A DNA stretch of 64,000 bases from Cephalopachus bancanus. Taxonomy: Eukaryota; Chordata; Mammalia; Primates; Tarsiidae. Position numbers and translations under genes: made by a program. Under the pieces are notes generated by a model that was not told where the DNA came from, made no database searches, and saw only the letters and a program-made list of their open reading frames with translations. Positions 61,011 to 64,000 of this stretch are shown here, piece by piece. Within the stretch, counting starts at the first letter, position 1; the number at the start of each line of letters is the position of its first letter. Where the stretch lies: the NCBI GenBank assembly GCA_027257055.1, contig JAPVLO010000056.1, forward strand, positions 1,302,001 to 1,366,000. The letters are read 5' to 3'.

Positions 61011-62300
61011 AAACACCTATTAAAGTTTGTCAACAGCCATCAGATCTGGTGCAAATTAGCTGACTCTTAGTCAAAGACTGTTGCAAGAGCAATAAATGAA
61101 GGCAGATAATGTTTCTTGGAATCTCATTCATTTCATTCCATCAAGTTTCACAATTGTCACTGTTTATTGTTCTCTTCTGAAAACAGTCAGTGCAGGATGG
61201 ATGAGACCACTGGATTTTTCTCATTCTGTTTAATAATTGTTTGCCATGTAATCTTGAGGCTACATCTGAGAGACTGGAAATTACTCAGGTGTCTTTTATT
61301 TTTTTCTTTTTAAACAACAAAGACATTACTCTGTTTTTATTCATCAGAGTAAAGGCCTGCTGCTATTTGTCTTTGTGAACAATTTACTAAAGCTTTGAAT
61401 TCAGCACTCAGGGAATTGTTTAAATTATCTCGGGGCATCACATCCTACCCTGGTGTCTTGCCAACGAAAAGAATTCAAAAAATATTTGTTAAAAGAATAA
61501 GTGAATAATTAATTGCAGCATTCATTGCAGTAGGCTCTGCCTGGAATTTGGTTTTATTTATTTATTTATATTTTAACAGCTTCAGTTCTACATGCAGGGA
61601 TATATCATCTGAACCCTCTAGCTTCTGGTCTAGTACTGACCTTAAATCTGTCTCTCTCAGCTTCCTGCACTGAGGCAGAAGAGGGGAACTGGAACATACC
61701 CAGGACTACATACCCAGCCAGGACTACACATGCAGGTAGTTCACAAGAATGGGTGTTATCTGTGGTTGGCGTCAGGAGGCACCCTTTACATTGATAACTA
61801 GGAATATGCAGGAGCAATTCTTGGGTTACCATTCCAGTGGCCACTATATAAGGGTAAATCTATAAATTCAACCTATTTTTTAAATTCATGATTAATGGTA
61901 ATCCAGGACTTTTCTTCAAGGCTTCTAGGGATGACAATATTATGATCACCCCAGAAAGCTAATTTTAGTATTGAGCACCTATTGGAAAGGTTGCTAATGC
62001 TGCTTTGTTTGCTTTTATTTTTTTAATTTTGCATAAGGCTAACATCTGCCACCCTGTCATTTCCAGGAAACCTCACCAAAAAAGCCTAACCACTCCCTTA
62101 CTTCGAGTACATTATCCAGTCTACCCTGGATCCTTCAAATGAATGTATCATGCTCAAACACAAAGTACAAGAAGCACAAAAACAATGCAGTTATAAAATC
62201 ATATTCTGGATAATAGTTGATCAGTATAAATGAAAGTCACAAATTCACCAACTTAGAGAGATATTAACACATACTATCAGTATTTGATAGCTCCAGCTAG
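61011..62300. other. Unassigned intergenic DNA
   Basis: No gene or confident repeat was found. A (ttta)n-like tract lies at 61551-61568. Confidence 0.4.
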
Positions 62301-62301
62301 C

Positions 62302-62617
62302 AAAAATTAATAAGGAAGCCGGGCTCGGTGGCTCAGCCTGTAATCCCGCGCCTTTGGGAGGCTGAGGTGAGTGGATTGCCTGAGCCCACGAGTTCGAGAC
62401 CCGCCTGGACAGCGAGACCTCATCTCTACAATAAATCAAAAAATCAGCCAGGCGTGGTAGCGCATGCCTGTAATTCTGGCTACTCGGAAGGCTGAGGTGG
62501 AAGGATTGCAGGAGCCCAGCAGGTCGAGGCTGCGGTGGCCGGGAGCAGCCACTGCACTCCAGTCTGGGTGACAGAGTGAGACCCCGACTCAAAAAAAAAA
62601 AAAAAAATTAATAAGGA
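62302..62617 (+). repeat. Young-type Alu with 15-bp TSD
   Basis: aaaaattaataagga occurs at 62302-62316 and 62603-62617. It is full length with a pure A tail and lacks acttgg. Its T-arm-like stem has decayed (acgag/cccgc). Confidence 0.96.
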
Positions 62618-62635
62618 TAGGGAAGACGTGAACAA

Positions 62636-62760
62636 TATTAACAAGCTGATTATATATAGTATATATAATATATTATATATTATTCACTTTATATTATATA
62701 AATATCTACTATATTAGACATGTATTTGTGAGTATATATTTATATGTATATATGATCCAA
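62636..62760. repeat. AT-rich low-complexity tract
   Basis: Mixed tata/atat runs with several self-complementary stretches. Confidence 0.85.
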
Positions 62761-63058
62761 TAATTCATTAAATTTACATTCTGTCCACAAAAAGCATCTA
62801 GGAAATACAGCAATCAAAAAAGTCATAAACCATTTCATAATAAATGTTAACAAATAAGCATTTGTATCATCTATAAGGTTTTCCAATTACAATGCAATTG
62901 TATTAGAAATGAATACAGAAAGACAATGAAGACAGACATCACATGTATTTATCTCACTAATAGACATTAAATATTTTGTTTTTAAAAACCTCCACAGATA
63001 TCAATAATAAACATTTTAGAGAATAAGAATAATTTTCTTTAATTAAAAAAAATTTTTT

Positions 63059-63362
63059 AAAAATTTAGCCAGGCTCAGTGGCTCAGCCTATAATCCTGCG
63101 CCTTTGGGAGGCTGAGGTGAGTGGATTGCCTGAGCCCGCAGGTTTGAGACCTGCCTGGGCAGCGAGACCTCATCTCTACAATAAATAAAAAAATCAGCCG
63201 GGCGTGGTAGCGCATGCCTGTAATTCCGGCTACTTGGAAGGCTGAGGTGGAAGGATCGCCGGAGCCCAGCAGGTTGAGGCTGCGGTGGCCAGAAGTGGCC
63301 TCTGCACTGCAGTCTGGGTGACAGAGTGAGACTCCAACTCAAAAAAAAAAAAAAAAATTTAG
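63059..63362 (+). repeat. Young-type Alu with 10-bp TSD
   Basis: aaaaatttag occurs at 63059-63068 and 63353-63362. It lacks acttgg. The T-arm-like stem is gcagg/cctgc, still fully paired. It is inserted in the A-rich tail side of the following L1. Confidence 0.93.
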
Positions 63363-64000
63363 AGTTGTGGAGTATATGTGAGGATGTACTACATAAGTAA
63401 ATTGCATGCAGGTGAGATGTGGGCTTCTAGCGAACACTTTCTCTCCCGGGTAGCAGACATGGTACCCATGTATGACTGTGTGCCCCTTATCCCTCCTCCT
63501 CCTCAGCGTAATGTCCAGCATCTGTCGAACCCACCCTTGTGCTCATGTGTCCAATGATCAGGGCCTGGTTATGAGTGAGAACATGCGATGTTTCAATTTT
63601 TGTTTCTGTGATAGTTCACTTAGAATGATGGTCTCCAGCTGCATACACGTTGCTGTAAAGGACATGATTTTATTTCCCTTATGGCTGTGTAGTATTCCAT
63701 CATGTATATGTACATTTTCTTTATCCAGTCCACATTCAATGGTCATCTGGGTTGGTTCCATGTTTTTGCTATCGTGAATAGTTCTGCAATGAACATACAT
63801 GTGCAAGTGTCTTTTTAATAGAGTGATGTATGTTCCTCTGGGCATATTCTCAGAAAGTAGAACTGCTGGATTGTAAGGTAGGTCAAAATTTAGTTATTTG
63901 AGAAAATGCCACACTGCTTTCCACGATGGTTTAACTAGTTTACATTCCCACCAATAGCATAGAAGCAGTTCCTTTTCTCTGCAGCCTTGCAAACACTTGT
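63363..64000 (-). mobile_element. L1 3' end, runs off the window
   Basis: The antisense of an L1 3' UTR and ORF2 C-terminus: 'tatgagtgagaacatgcgatg', 'ttatggctgtgtagtattccatc', 'ggttggttccatgtttttgc', 'tttacattcccaccaatagc'. The ORF2 end is open over 95 codons (63558-63845). It looks older than the 43.6-kb L1 because its 3' UTR differs. Confidence 0.85.

Noticed and set aside
62245..62592. 115-codon frame and similar Ser/Pro-rich frames (12442, 59203, 63088)
   Set aside because: These are translations of Alu sequence, recurring in every Alu copy.

Overview
The window looks like primate nuclear DNA with no intact protein-coding gene visible. It is AT-rich and packed with interspersed repeats: fifteen Alu-type SINE copies, L1, L2, MIR, MaLR/ERVL-type LTRs, an ERV LTR, and hAT and mariner DNA transposons. 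The younger Alus share unusual changes: a head reading ctcagcctgtaat, an aataaatcaaaaa middle linker and a gactccaactcaaaa tail. These differ from the lemur/galago and monkey/ape Alus I know. My best guess is a tarsier; the species is an inference, the primate call is firm.

Layout. 1-7.6 kb: MIR, a hAT element with a perfect 8-bp target-site duplication (TSD), an old Alu, and interleaved old L1 and L2. 7.6-9.5 kb: an L1 with a twin-priming inversion, flanked by 16-bp TSDs. 10.2-11.1 kb: a probable ERV LTR followed by a tRNA-Thr-like primer site. 11.5-14.5 kb: an L1 carrying an Alu, abutting a full-length processed pseudogene of MPPE1 in opposite orientation. 16.3-18 kb: an L2 broken by an Alu and an unidentified coding-like stretch. 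18.7-21 kb: an L2 holding a tiny polyadenylated retrocopy, an MLT1 LTR, and a mariner remnant with both ends. 21.45-23.2 kb: a GC-rich island resembling retrotransposed mRNA. 23.9-25.4 kb: two adjacent LTRs, one split by an L1. 25.4-33.4 kb: Alus, MIR, L2 and unassigned DNA. 33.4-34.9 kb: a 99% identical inverted repeat with 286-bp arms. 34.9-40.7 kb: an old L1 in pieces with two Alus. 43.6-45.5 kb: a 5'-truncated L1 with TSDs. 47.7-61 kb: an LTR-like repeat, several L2 copies all on the minus strand, Alus and simple repeats. 62.3-64 kb: two Alus and an old L1 running off the end.

Nearly all open frames lie inside repeats. The longest, 209 codons, is the broken MPPE1 pseudogene. The most notable observations are the near-identical inverted repeat, a stepwise-evolved Alu subfamily that gained a tRNA T-arm-like hairpin and a second perfect hairpin, and two mRNA-like segments I could not identify. 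No exotic coding system was found.
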